Shown here: positions 1-8,497 of the stretch, one piece after another
Layout: every line of letters starts with the position of its first letter
How positions within the stretch are numbered: the first letter of the stretch is position 1
Position numbers and translations under genes: made by a program
The notes under the pieces: generated by a model
What the model saw: only the letters and a program-made list of their open reading frames with translations
Databases searched by the model: none
What the model was told of the DNA's origin: nothing
Assembly (NCBI RefSeq): GCF_004340785.1
Contig: NZ_SLXS01000005.1
Span: 232,318 to 296,317, forward strand
DNA from: Tumebacillus sp. BK434
GTDB taxonomy: Bacteria > Bacillota > Bacilli > Tumebacillales > Tumebacillaceae
Direction: 5' to 3'
DNA length: 64,000 bases

Positions 1-3000
1 CATCTACTTGACCCTTTAGAATGAGCTTTGTAAGTGTATCTTTGATGGCCTCTTTTAGATCTCTATCCGTCCTGAGATAAGCGTAAAGCACCTCCTCATC
101 AAGATTGTTCCCCTCCACACACCACTGCCGGTCTCTTATCAAATACTTAACAATCTCATTTCTTACATTGCGATTTTCCTTTGCTTGCACCCATTGCAAA
201 TACAAGTTCTGAAAATCCACAACACTATGTCCCACCAAGCATGCGAGATCTTTTGTCCTTACATAATTACCTTCAAGAGACTTAATAAGACACTCACGAA
301 ACGCACATAACGTTAGAGTTTGTGAAAGATTGAACAGTAGATCCGAGTCTTTCTGAAAGAGCGCAGCGACCAAATCTGGTGTCATCCTCAACAAAATCTT
401 ATTGAGGAGCTGAAGCTCTTGTTGCTTTCGACCCCATCCCCCTTGTACAAGCTGTACATCTTCTAAATACAAGGGATCACGAATTTCCGGTATTTTCAGC
501 GCCATCTCCACCCCGCATTGGGACAAGAACTCCAGAGTCTGCTCTCTTACCTCTCGCCAGAGACTGAACTCAGTTCGCACCATTTCCTGCAGCGAAACAA
601 TTTCTTGATACTCCGGCATAGTCTTGATAAATCTCAGCCAATCGTCCAACTCACACACTTGACCGGCTAAGGACAAAGTTAAGCGATCAGACGACTCCCG
701 AAATTGAATGATGCTCTCGATTTTATCTTTCCGATCCGCATTGATCATTCCCAGTAATGGGAGCATCTCTTTCACTTCATGCAGCTTTTCATCTACTAAC
801 GGCAATAGTTGTCGCTGGTACTCTCGGACGCTTTTTTGCAAAGCATTGAAAAAAACTTGAAACGGCTCATCCCCCACACTATATTTTTCAAAAACACCTT
901 CCTGCAACTTGAATTGTTCCCATTCCTCCAGATCAAGATTTCCGCCTACCCGACCTAACCAGTCGGCATCGATCATGTTTTCACGCAACGCAAACCAGTC
1001 ATGGAACATCGACTCAGCAATCTCTTGGACTTTGACAGTAAATGGTGATCGAACATTCGCAGCCCATGCCTCATTCGACACCATCCCCCACTGAGATACC
1101 CACTCTAGAAACCGATAGACAAACTGAGGCAGCGACATGCCTAGCGCTTGTTCCATTTCCTTCGTCCAGTTTCGTTGGAAGAGTTCACCTTGATAAATCC
1201 ATTCGGCCGTACTAAGCTCATCCGAGAGTTCTGCAAACGAATCTTTGCGATCTTGGAGCTTCAACTGTTGGAACCCGGCAATCCCAAAAACAGATGTAGT
1301 TCTGGGTACAATGATCTCCTGAGACTTCTTTTGTCCGGGAGCAAATGCAATAGGGTAACGAAGACGTTTTTCAATCGCAGTACGTTGGATAACAGAGGTA
1401 GTTCGCGACGTAAACGGTCTGGATACAAATGTGGCTTTGACCGTATCTTGCACCAGTGAAGCGATCCCTGCACGGACAGGTTCCAGCAGTTCAAGATTAA
1501 CCTTTTCCCCTTCAATCCAATCGCGTAAATACGTCATAATGTCGGTTTGCTCGCGCGTCTCTTCCTGCTTTACTGACCTTAGCGGAGAAGATTGCATTTT
1601 GATATTTTGAATGGGAATCGTTACCTCCTCCTTATTGCTTCCGAATCTCTCCACAAGAGCCCTGGGCAGTACAACTTGTGATGATTCGAAATCCGCGAAC
1701 CACTCTGCGAGCAGCTTAAGAACTTGGTCTGGATGATCCGCATATTTTTCCCGTTGGACATACGCATTGACTTTCGTCATTCCCTTGCGATTGCCTTGCT
1801 GAAAGAAGCGCAGCATCTCTTTTGTGTGCAGGATCATGTAGCGCAATTTTCCTTTACCCTGCGGAATACCGTCATACAACCGGTTCAGAAACGGTTCGTT
1901 GAATGGCAATAAGGGCAGGCTACCTGCCGGATCAAGCAGGAAACGAGAACACTCTTTCGCCATTTTGCATGACGTTGAGCAAACATACCCTTGTGAGCGT
2001 TTCAGTTCTACCAAGTACCGCTCCATATAAGAAACCACATTCTCTTTCCCGAGCGTGTAAAAAACACTCCCTGCTTCGTCTGAGAGCCAGAGTTTTTTCA
2101 CTCTGTCATCAATCGTGTCTAAATTCATAATTCGAGTTGTGAGCGCTGCCCCTTTCGCACTGTCCTGCAGCGCTCCCGGCGTCAGACCGACAACAACGTC
2201 CCAGTGCCCTTCTTCTAACGTGATCAGGTGATCTAACAGTTCCGATGCATACAAGTTAATCGACTGAACAAGATCATCGATAAGCAATAACGGCCGTATT
2301 TTCTTCTCAGCCAGAAGAGAAGACAGTTGTTTCATCAAGGACAAGATATCTTTTCCATGGAAAAGAAAGTGGTCTAGTTTTTGAACAAGTGACCGTCTAA
2401 ACAATTCGTACTCAACTTCTATGTTCAACGTAGTCCCGTTCACTGCATCTTGAAATTGTTCCTCGCTCAACACTTCTAATGGACTCGTTACATCCCCCTT
2501 CCGTACTTGTTGTGCAAAGTCCATGATATTTTGCTCGATAATCGGACGCATCAAGAGAGATATCGGCACGATCTGTTCATCCGTTTCAAAAAACTCAGCC
2601 AACGTTGACCAGACGATCTGATTGACGATGGTGATCGGTTTTTTCAGCAAGACATTCCATCGTTCTTCATCTATTTCAATCTCCAAGCCCAGTCCTAATG
2701 TTTGAAAACACTTGTTGATCAAAACCTGGGGATTTAGTTCCGTTCGTGAGATCCGGATAACCGGGCGGTCGATCTTCTGAAACTCCCACTGGTCTTTTAG
2801 CCAACAAAGCAATTCCGACTTCCCTGCTCCTGTAGAACCAAACACGATATAAACGCGATTTCCTAGCTCAGTGACTTGCACTAACTCATCGAACAACTCC
2901 TTCTCTGTTACTTCCTGAATCAATTGGTGTTGATAATACCGATGCATGATTTGCGGATAGTGCGTACTCCGAAAATACTCAGGAGAGAAATTGTATCTTT

Positions 3001-3055
3001 CATCCGCAGTTCCGACCAGCAGTTTCATTGCGTCCTTCGTTATACACGGTATCAT
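1..3055 (-). CDS. Large P-loop ATPase, DpdH-like, partial (3' end outside window)
   Basis: I read this frame codon by codon from the ATG at 3055 to the left edge and found no stop, so at least 1018 residues are encoded and the C-terminus is missing. A Walker A motif GSTGAGKS lies at residues 73-80 and a hydrophobic Walker B-like stretch RPLLLIDD near residue 255. A cysteine cluster (CSTSCKMAKEC) follows near residue 360. The start has the SD GGGAGG eight bases upstream and lies 3 nt after the preceding stop, so the two genes are coupled. Size, P-loop and adjacency to TGT-like dpdA genes resemble DpdH of the 7-deazaguanine DNA modification/restriction islands. That name is an inference from context; the ATPase call is seen directly. 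The gene is AT-richer than the core genes to its right. Confidence 0.72.
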   Translation of the reverse strand, partial: MIPCITKDAMKLLVGTADERYNFSPEYFRSTHYPQIMHRYYQHQLIQEVTEKELFDELVQVTELGNRVYIVFGSTGAGKSELLCWLKDQWEFQKIDRPVIRISRTELNPQVLINKCFQTLGLGLEIEIDEERWNVLLKKPITIVNQIVWSTLAEFFETDEQIVPISLLMRPIIEQNIMDFAQQVRKGDVTSPLEVLSEEQFQDAVNGTTLNIEVEYELFRRSLVQKLDHFLFHGKDILSLMKQLSSLLAEKKIRPLLLIDDLVQSINLYASELLDHLITLEEGHWDVVVGLTPGALQDSAKGAALTTRIMNLDTIDDRVKKLWLSDEAGSVFYTLGKENVVSYMERYLVELKRSQGYVCSTSCKMAKECSRFLLDPAGSLPLLPFNEPFLNRLYDGIPQGKGKLRYMILHTKEMLRFFQQGNRKGMTKVNAYVQREKYADHPDQVLKLLAEWFADFESSQVVLPRALVERFGSNKEEVTIPIQNIKMQSSPLRSVKQEETREQTDIMTYLRDWIEGEKVNLELLEPVRAGIASLVQDTVKATFVSRPFTSRTTSVIQRTAIEKRLRYPIAFAPGQKKSQEIIVPRTTSVFGIAGFQQLKLQDRKDSFAELSDELSTAEWIYQGELFQRNWTKEMEQALGMSLPQFVYRFLEWVSQWGMVSNEAWAANVRSPFTVKVQEIAESMFHDWFALRENMIDADWLGRVGGNLDLEEWEQFKLQEGVFEKYSVGDEPFQVFFNALQKSVREYQRQLLPLVDEKLHEVKEMLPLLGMINADRKDKIESIIQFRESSDRLTLSLAGQVCELDDWLRFIKTMPEYQEIVSLQEMVRTEFSLWREVREQTLEFLSQCGVEMALKIPEIRDPLYLEDVQLVQGGWGRKQQELQLLNKILLRMTPDLVAALFQKDSDLLFNLSQTLTLCAFRECLIKSLEGNYVRTKDLACLVGHSVVDFQNLYLQWVQAKENRNVRNEIVKYLIRDRQWCVEGNNLDEEVLYAYLRTDRDLKEAIKDTLTKLILKGQVD

Positions 3056-3058
3056 CGA

Positions 3059-3784
3059 CTAGCCCTCCCCAACTTCAATCCAGTTCCATTGATGCTGCGG
3101 TCCATATGAACTGTACGGCAAGTCCTGCTTTCGCGTAAGTCTGATCACACCTTGCTTGTCCAAGAAGGACAATCCATAAATCACGCCGCGGAAAACGTCA
3201 CCATTGTGGACACAAGGCAATACAGGATGGATCTGCTCTTGGCAATACTGGTGCAGCGGACCCGACCATTCTCCACTCCGTTCAATAAACCGCTCCATGA
3301 GGCGCAGTTGCGGCAATGCATAGAATCCGGAATAGACGCGGTGGCCTACACCGAAAAACTCCATCATTCGCTTCCATGCATTGACCTTTTCCTTCCCGAC
3401 CAAAGTATCTGGAAATCGTTGATTGGTTTGATGATGGAGATTTTTTATAAACATCGTGTTAGACTTGACAAACAATTCATAGTACATATGACTGAAAACA
3501 TGATCAAAAGTAGCCTCCTCCGACTCATTCCCTACTCGCCGCAACCGCAACAAGACATCGATCACGTCCCAAGCATCTCCTTGGGAACAAAACTTGCCCT
3601 CCCGGTCATAAACCAGACCCAAATCGGTCAAGACCGTAACCGCCCCTTCTATCAGAGACCGAATGTCCCCCTCTTCTGCGTATTGAAATTTCATTTGCAA
3701 ATCATCAAGAGTACAATCTGGAGATCTCCTGACCACTTCATAGATCGATTCCAACTCAGGACCGTAACACATTTGGAACAGCAT
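3059..3784 (-). CDS. DpdG-like small protein of the Dpd-type cluster
   Basis: This encodes 241 residues if translation begins at the ATG at 3784, which follows the SD AAGGAGAGG by seven bases; an upstream in-frame ATG at 3805 has no such site. The 5' end overlaps the upstream TGT-like gene by 29 nt and the 3' end sits 3 nt before the ATPase gene, so the three genes form one tight operon. The first 70 or so residues look like a winged-helix fold (YEVVRRSPDCTLDDLQMKF, then a hydrophobic helix). No catalytic motif is visible. In known Dpd islands a small protein, DpdG, sits next to DpdH, and that position is my main reason for the name. It could also be an unrelated partner of the ATPase. Confidence 0.6.
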   Translation of the reverse strand: MLFQMCYGPELESIYEVVRRSPDCTLDDLQMKFQYAEEGDIRSLIEGAVTVLTDLGLVYDREGKFCSQGDAWDVIDVLLRLRRVGNESEEATFDHVFSHMYYELFVKSNTMFIKNLHHQTNQRFPDTLVGKEKVNAWKRMMEFFGVGHRVYSGFYALPQLRLMERFIERSGEWSGPLHQYCQEQIHPVLPCVHNGDVFRGVIYGLSFLDKQGVIRLTRKQDLPYSSYGPQHQWNWIEVGEG

Positions 3785-4679
3785 TTGTGACCCTCTCCTT
3801 CTCATGTTGGAATTGTTGGATTGTTTTTTTCAAGTGATAGTAGTTATGGATCGACCTTAATTTCATATAGTCACGCGGAGTTGGTATCAAGAGGTCGTCG
3901 GGTCGTTCCAGGCATATCGGGCAATCGCAAGGCAATGTGTAATCGATGCGCGTAATCTTCTTATTCACATTCGATTGGTCGATGAGATAAGTTCGAAACG
4001 GATTGCTGTAAAAGATCTGAAAGAATGCAGCAGCCATCGTCGGACGGGTGGAGTCGAAGGACTGGATGCCTAACTCAACCATCTTCTGAATTTGTTTCAA
4101 CCCGGTCACACCGAATACATGAAGCTTGTCCGCACCAACAAGCTCTGCAGCGTAGGTGATAAATGCGATCTGTTCTTGTGGACGGCGAGCAAGTAATGAT
4201 CCGATCCCAAAGTTTATATAACCGATCTTTTTTAGTTCCAATACTGAATAGCGAATGCTCGCCAGATCAAACCCTTGAATTACACCAACAGGGGTAATCT
4301 GTTGGGGAAGTTGAGCTGAAGAGAACAAGTTCATATACTCGTAGGCATTAAAAATGGTCTTCTCCATAGCTTTGTACCGATCACGGAGTTGTTTCATATT
4401 CAACATTGGTTCATCCACATGTACCAGCCGTACCTCAGTGTCGGCTGCTCCGTCCTGCAGGATCTCAAGTTGTCGGCTAAAAATGTCCTTTACTCGCGCA
4501 CGCTCAGGGTGAGACGCATAGAAAACAGCCCCGGAATCGAGGATTAACTTCTTTGGTTTGATTTTGAATCTCCGCAACGGTCTTATGTTGTCAGGAACTG
4601 CGCTGATTAACATCGGGCACCCCGGAAAATAATCGCTATACATGGCATCACTATGTGACCAGCCAACATAGAAGTCCAA
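3756..4679 (-). CDS. dpdA: TGT-like DNA 7-deazaguanine transglycosylase, DpdA family (short form)
   Basis: This encodes 307 residues from a TTG at 4679. The SD AGGGGGTGA is eight bases upstream, whereas the longer GTG start at 4688 would lie inside that SD. It has the landmarks of the tRNA-guanine transglycosylase fold: LILDSGAVF (Asp48, general acid position), GVIQGF (Gln135, base recognition), FGIGSLLAR in place of the GGLA loop, and IQSFDSTRP with the putative nucleophile Asp209. The zinc site is CDCPIC (251, 253, 256) plus HNYYH near 278. DpdA enzymes use this fold to exchange guanine for preQ0-type bases in DNA rather than tRNA. It heads the operon with the DpdG/H-like genes and is divergent from a second, longer paralogue. 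The altered GGLA loop may mean a different base or partner. Confidence 0.75.
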   Translation of the reverse strand: MDFYVGWSHSDAMYSDYFPGCPMLISAVPDNIRPLRRFKIKPKKLILDSGAVFYASHPERARVKDIFSRQLEILQDGAADTEVRLVHVDEPMLNMKQLRDRYKAMEKTIFNAYEYMNLFSSAQLPQQITPVGVIQGFDLASIRYSVLELKKIGYINFGIGSLLARRPQEQIAFITYAAELVGADKLHVFGVTGLKQIQKMVELGIQSFDSTRPTMAAAFFQIFYSNPFRTYLIDQSNVNKKITRIDYTLPCDCPICLERPDDLLIPTPRDYMKLRSIHNYYHLKKTIQQFQHEKERVTNAVPNVLRS

Positions 4680-4863
4680 AGCCTTCACCCCCTACACAAC
4701 ATATCAAATCGTTTACATATTAAACAACCATAAAAACAATACAGAAAAAATGCACCATCGAACTAACATCTGCCAATTATTCATGCGGATAGAAAGCACC
4801 GACCGTCTATGTTATTCTTGATAAAGTGATTTGCTGATTCGTAGTTTGAAAGTAGGGATAGAC
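4680..4863. promoter_or_regulatory. Divergent intergenic region between the two dpdA-like genes
   Basis: This AT-rich spacer separates the two divergent transcription units and must carry both promoters. I see no consensus promoter pair good enough to assign. It holds the SD of the minus-strand gene and the SD AGTAGGGA of the plus-strand gene. Confidence 0.4.
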
Positions 4864-6885
4864 TTGGCGAAACGAGTTTTAGTGGTAACGTCCTGCACGG
4901 GCGAAAAGAAATACAAACCTCACAACCAGTTACTGTTCGATGATCTTCAAAACCCTAATATCAAAGATCAAAAAGAACAAGCACTTGCCGGATATAAAAC
5001 GGAAGCGGTTGAGCTATACACTGGAGGACAACATGTCGATTTGATGAAGGGGGTAAGCGCCTATCGCGCAGCCGGCCTGGATGTTGATATTGCGATCCTC
5101 TCTGCCGGTTACGGTGTCCTGCACGAGAAACAAAGCATCTACCCGTATGAAGTCACGTTTAACGACATGACCGGCAACACAATACAATCTTGGTCGAAAC
5201 AACTCGCCATCACGGAAACAATGCAAGAACGGATCGAGAACTACGACTTGATCTTTTTCTTGCTGGGCGACAAGTACTTACAATCCATCGAATGGCCTTT
5301 GAAGATTCGGGACAATCAAAAACTGATCTTCTTCGCAGGTGAATCCAGCAAGAAGCGCATCCAGTTTCAAAAAGGGCACCACATGATGGCGATCGGCACC
5401 AAAGAAGCAAAGGAATTTGGCTCTGGTCTGATTCGCATCAAAGGACATCTGTTCTCCCAGTTGCTCACTTTTCTAATGGAACACCCGGACGTGAGTTGGG
5501 ATCATATTTATGATCAGCCAGAACTGGCTCGGACAGCAATCTTGGAACTGAATGCCTTTAATAATCAATTGGCGATTTTTGAAAGCCCGACTGTTGATAA
5601 TTTATTGCCTTTCAGTACTTATTGCCCTCCCTTCGATGTCGAAGAGGACTTAATCGCCAGAAACTATCAAACAGAATTCAAATTCTTTATCCCCGAGAAT
5701 GATGATCGTGTCGATCCGAACTATGTATTCGAAAATGATTACTCCGATTCGAGACGTGATCGACTGCTCGGTGATCGTTACGCTCATGAACTTTACAACA
5801 ATAATCCTAACTATGACGGTGTCCTGATCTCAAAAACAAACATCGATAAAGCCACTCAACGCAAACGTCAATTGATCAGTGAAATGGGCATACGCAATTT
5901 CCTGCGACTGCCTGAAAACACACCGATCATGGGAGACTGCGGTGCCTTCAGTTACATCGAACAGGACGCGCCTCCGTATACGACTCAACAAGTACTCGAC
6001 TACTATCATGAGTTAGGCTACGATTACGGCGTTTCTGTTGACCATCTGATCGTCGGCCCTTGGGAACGGGATGAACAAGCGCGTCAACACCGCTATCGAC
6101 TGACATTGGACAACGCTCGTGAATTTATTCAAATGCATGCTGCTGGGAATTACAACTTCACACCTGTAGGCATCGCACAAGGATGGGATCCAGATTCCTT
6201 TGCGAATGCTGTCGCTGAGTTGAAAGTCATGGGTTATCAGCATTTTGCAATCGGTGGACTGGCAAGGGAGAAGTCTGAGAAAATCTTTGAGATTCTTAAG
6301 AAGATAGCTCCGCTGATGGATAATCCGAACTTCCGCATGCATCTGTTCGGTGTAGCGCGTGACGAGGAGATTATGAAAAGCTTCCACAAACTCGGTGTGA
6401 CTTCGTTTGACTCCGCTTCGCCACTGCGCCGTGCATGGCTGGGCACAGGTCATAACTTCCACGCTCTCGACGGCACGCACTACACCGCCATTCGCATTCC
6501 TGAAGCCAAAGAAACGGCTGGCCGCGTAAAGAAACAAATTGCAGAGCACGGCGGGGTATTTGAAGAATTCAAGCAGTTGGAAACCGTCGCCTTGAAATAC
6601 CTTCGAGAATATGATGCCGGACAGCGAGACCTCGACTCCACCTTGGAGGCGATTCTTGCCTACGACACCCTACTCGGAGAAAACCGTGACGTGCATCGTG
6701 AACTGTACCGAAAAGTCCTCGAGGAACGCCCATGGGAAGCCTGTGGATGCCAGATCTGCCAAACAGTCGGGATCGATGTAATCATCTTCCGCGGCAACAA
6801 CCGAAACCGCCGCCGTGGATTCCACAACACGTACGTGTACTACGAACGCTTAAAACGTGTCAAAGCAGAACTCTTTGGCAATTAG
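4864..6885 (+). CDS. dpdA: DUF6884-like/TGT fusion, DpdA family (long form)
   Basis: I place the start at TTG 4864, five bases after AGTAGGGA, giving 673 residues; an upstream in-frame TTG at 4831 has no ribosome binding site. The N-terminal 170 residues carry TSCTGEKKY, ELYTGG and ILSAGYGVL, the pattern of DUF6884 (YaaA-related) domains. Residues from about 330 form a TGT-like barrel: GDCGAFSY (Asp358), GIAQGW (Gln439), FAIGGLA, and TSFDSASP with the putative nucleophile Asp516. The zinc site is CGCQIC (627, 629, 632) with His654 in HNTY. All catalytic landmarks are present, so it should be active, probably inserting a deazapurine into DNA. A single-gene terminator follows. Fusion of the two domains is known for some DpdA forms; the role of the first domain here is inferred. 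Confidence 0.78.
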   Translation: MAKRVLVVTSCTGEKKYKPHNQLLFDDLQNPNIKDQKEQALAGYKTEAVELYTGGQHVDLMKGVSAYRAAGLDVDIAILSAGYGVLHEKQSIYPYEVTFNDMTGNTIQSWSKQLAITETMQERIENYDLIFFLLGDKYLQSIEWPLKIRDNQKLIFFAGESSKKRIQFQKGHHMMAIGTKEAKEFGSGLIRIKGHLFSQLLTFLMEHPDVSWDHIYDQPELARTAILELNAFNNQLAIFESPTVDNLLPFSTYCPPFDVEEDLIARNYQTEFKFFIPENDDRVDPNYVFENDYSDSRRDRLLGDRYAHELYNNNPNYDGVLISKTNIDKATQRKRQLISEMGIRNFLRLPENTPIMGDCGAFSYIEQDAPPYTTQQVLDYYHELGYDYGVSVDHLIVGPWERDEQARQHRYRLTLDNAREFIQMHAAGNYNFTPVGIAQGWDPDSFANAVAELKVMGYQHFAIGGLAREKSEKIFEILKKIAPLMDNPNFRMHLFGVARDEEIMKSFHKLGVTSFDSASPLRRAWLGTGHNFHALDGTHYTAIRIPEAKETAGRVKKQIAEHGGVFEEFKQLETVALKYLREYDAGQRDLDSTLEAILAYDTLLGENRDVHRELYRKVLEERPWEACGCQICQTVGIDVIIFRGNNRNRRRGFHNTYVYYERLKRVKAELFGN

Positions 6886-6894
6886 CTGCTAGAA

Positions 6895-6925
6895 GGGAGA
6901 ATCTTGGATTCTCCCTCTTTTTTAT
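6895..6925 (+). terminator. Terminator of the long dpdA gene
   Basis: A nine-base-pair stem (GGGAGAATC/GATTCTCCC, loop TTG) is followed by a run of T, starting 10 nt after the stop codon. Confidence 0.85.
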
Positions 6926-6931
6926 GTCCTA

Positions 6932-6960
6932 TTCCCAAACTTTACATACATCTGTATACT
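6932..6960 (+). promoter_or_regulatory. Likely promoter of the XRE-TPR regulator
   Basis: TTCCCA at 6932 and TATACT at 6955 are separated by 17 nt and lie 35 nt upstream of the start codon. The -35 box is weak (4 of 6), which would suit an activated promoter. Confidence 0.5.
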
Positions 6961-6995
6961 AAAAATTGTACGATTGAATTTAAAGGGAGTGTTGA

Positions 6996-8321
6996 ATGAT
7001 GAGAATTGATCCTAATGAAACACTCGGTGAAAGAATTAGACGCCTCCGTCTCGAGAAAGGCATGTCGCAAAATGACTTAGCTGACGGATTTGTCACCATC
7101 TCCATGATCAGTCAGATTGAGAATGAAAGACGGATCCCTTCTGTCGAGTTGGCTCAACATATTGCAAGAAAACTTCAAGTTCCTCTCTCAGACCTGATGA
7201 GGCATGAAGTAGATCAAATGGAGACGGCTTGGAAACATCAAGTTTCCAAAGTGTACATTCTGACCAAGCAACCAGCAGAGGCTGAGCAACTTTTGAAAGA
7301 TTTGCTGGGGTTAAAAGACTTATCACATGCTCAACAAATTGAGATGACCGTGGATTTAGCTGAGAGTCTGTATTTGCAGAACAGGTATTCGGAAATCTTG
7401 GAACTCCTCATTCCACTGGCTGAGGAGTTAGAATCATCAACGTTTGATGATGTGCGAACTCTGGCACGAATTCACTATACGATAGGGAATGCTTACTACC
7501 AGAAACAAAATCTTACGGATGCGAATTTCCATTATCGCAGAGCAGATAGTTTATCCCTTCGTTTCCCGCTCTTTGATGAGTTGGCTGCGCGAATTTCTTA
7601 TAATACCGGGATTACATTACAGCTTCAGGGCCATCATCAAAGTTCCGCATACTACTTGGAACGAGCCTATGATTTTTTTAGCAAAACAGAGAATATGTAC
7701 GAAACGGCTGCGGTAATTTTTGCTCAGGGGATTACCTACAAAAATCTGCGGGAGTATGAACTTGCCCACGATACTATGTCACGTGCCTTAACGATGTTTG
7801 AGATGCTGAACCTGACGCATAATTCTTATATTGTGAAACGCACCATGGCTTCGACGCTAACTGTCCAGGAAAACCCCAAGCTCGCTATCGAGCAACTGCA
7901 AGATTGCATCAAGCCCTTTGAAGAGCAAAAGAATTACAACTTCTTGGTGATCGTGTTATCTGAAATCGCTGCTATTGAAATTAGTCTGGGAAACTTGCAG
8001 TCTGCCTCTAAGTACTTGGTCGATGCTGACATCACGATTCAAAGACAAGGCCTCCAAAGCAACAGAGAAGCAGGCGAATATTTCAAAACTGTTGCCCTTT
8101 ACTACTTAGAGTCCGAACTCTTCTCCGATGCTGTCGAAAATGCATTAATATCAGCAGAAATTTTTGATAAAATTGGCTCAGTGGCCGATCATGTAGATGC
8201 TTTGCAAATTGCTTGTGACGCTTATCATGAATCTGGTCAAGATTCACAAGCCTATTCCATTCAACGGCGATGTATAGAACTCTTAAAACAACTTACCGGA
8301 AGGAGCGAAAGAATCTTATGA
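6996..8321 (+). CDS. XRE-family regulator with TPR repeats (RRNPP quorum-sensing receptor type)
   Basis: The first 68 residues are a Cro/CI-type helix-turn-helix (GERIRRLRLEKGMSQNDLA, then ISQIENERRIPS). The remaining 370 residues are helical repeats typical of TPR peptide receptors such as PlcR, NprR and AimR. The SD GGGAG lies six bases before the first of two tandem ATGs. The stop codon overlaps the ATG of a 41-codon secreted peptide gene (ATGA), the arrangement seen in receptor-pheromone pairs of the RRNPP family. In that family the exported, processed and re-imported peptide binds the TPR domain and changes DNA binding. The targets cannot be read from sequence. The adjacent dpd-like genes are the obvious candidates, but it may control itself or distant genes. 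Confidence 0.85.
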   Translation: MMRIDPNETLGERIRRLRLEKGMSQNDLADGFVTISMISQIENERRIPSVELAQHIARKLQVPLSDLMRHEVDQMETAWKHQVSKVYILTKQPAEAEQLLKDLLGLKDLSHAQQIEMTVDLAESLYLQNRYSEILELLIPLAEELESSTFDDVRTLARIHYTIGNAYYQKQNLTDANFHYRRADSLSLRFPLFDELAARISYNTGITLQLQGHHQSSAYYLERAYDFFSKTENMYETAAVIFAQGITYKNLREYELAHDTMSRALTMFEMLNLTHNSYIVKRTMASTLTVQENPKLAIEQLQDCIKPFEEQKNYNFLVIVLSEIAAIEISLGNLQSASKYLVDADITIQRQGLQSNREAGEYFKTVALYYLESELFSDAVENALISAEIFDKIGSVADHVDALQIACDAYHESGQDSQAYSIQRRCIELLKQLTGRSERIL

Positions 8322-8443
8322 AGAAATGGCTGTCTCTCTCTTTATGCCTCGCTGCCTTAATTGCTCTAACAGCAACTTTCGATGCGCAAGAGAATGCACT
8401 TGATACCCCAATTGGTCCGTTGAGCCCTGTTGAAACTAAGTAA
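8318..8443 (+). CDS. Small secreted peptide, putative pheromone of the adjacent regulator
   Basis: This 41-codon ORF starts within the stop codon of the regulator gene (ATGA overlap) and has AGGAG twelve bases upstream. Residues 1-21 form a signal peptide: MKKW, a hydrophobic core of Leu, Ala and Ile, then ATFDA. The C-terminal 18 residues are polar and contain DTPIGPLSPVETK, which may hold the mature signal. Size, layout and coupling match Phr, PapR, NprX and AimP-type precursors. The exact mature peptide is not predictable here. It ends just before a large palindrome that closes the transcription unit. Confidence 0.75.
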   Translation: MKKWLSLSLCLAALIALTATFDAQENALDTPIGPLSPVETK

Positions 8444-8453
8444 CTTCATTACC

Positions 8454-8497
8454 AACATGAATGACCCCGGCACATATGTGCCGGGGTCATTCATGTT
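8454..8497. terminator. Perfect 44-bp palindrome between convergent genes
   Basis: Both 22-nt arms match without error about the centre 8475/8476 (core CCCCGGCACAT/ATGTGCCGGGG). It lies between the peptide gene and the convergent mutY stop codon and overlaps that stop by two bases. There is no long T-run, so it may act as a bidirectional terminator or a cruciform. Confidence 0.7.

Noticed and set aside
3152..3790. 212-codon open frame on the plus strand
   Set aside because: Antisense to the DpdG-like gene, which is coupled on both sides to genes with clear motifs.
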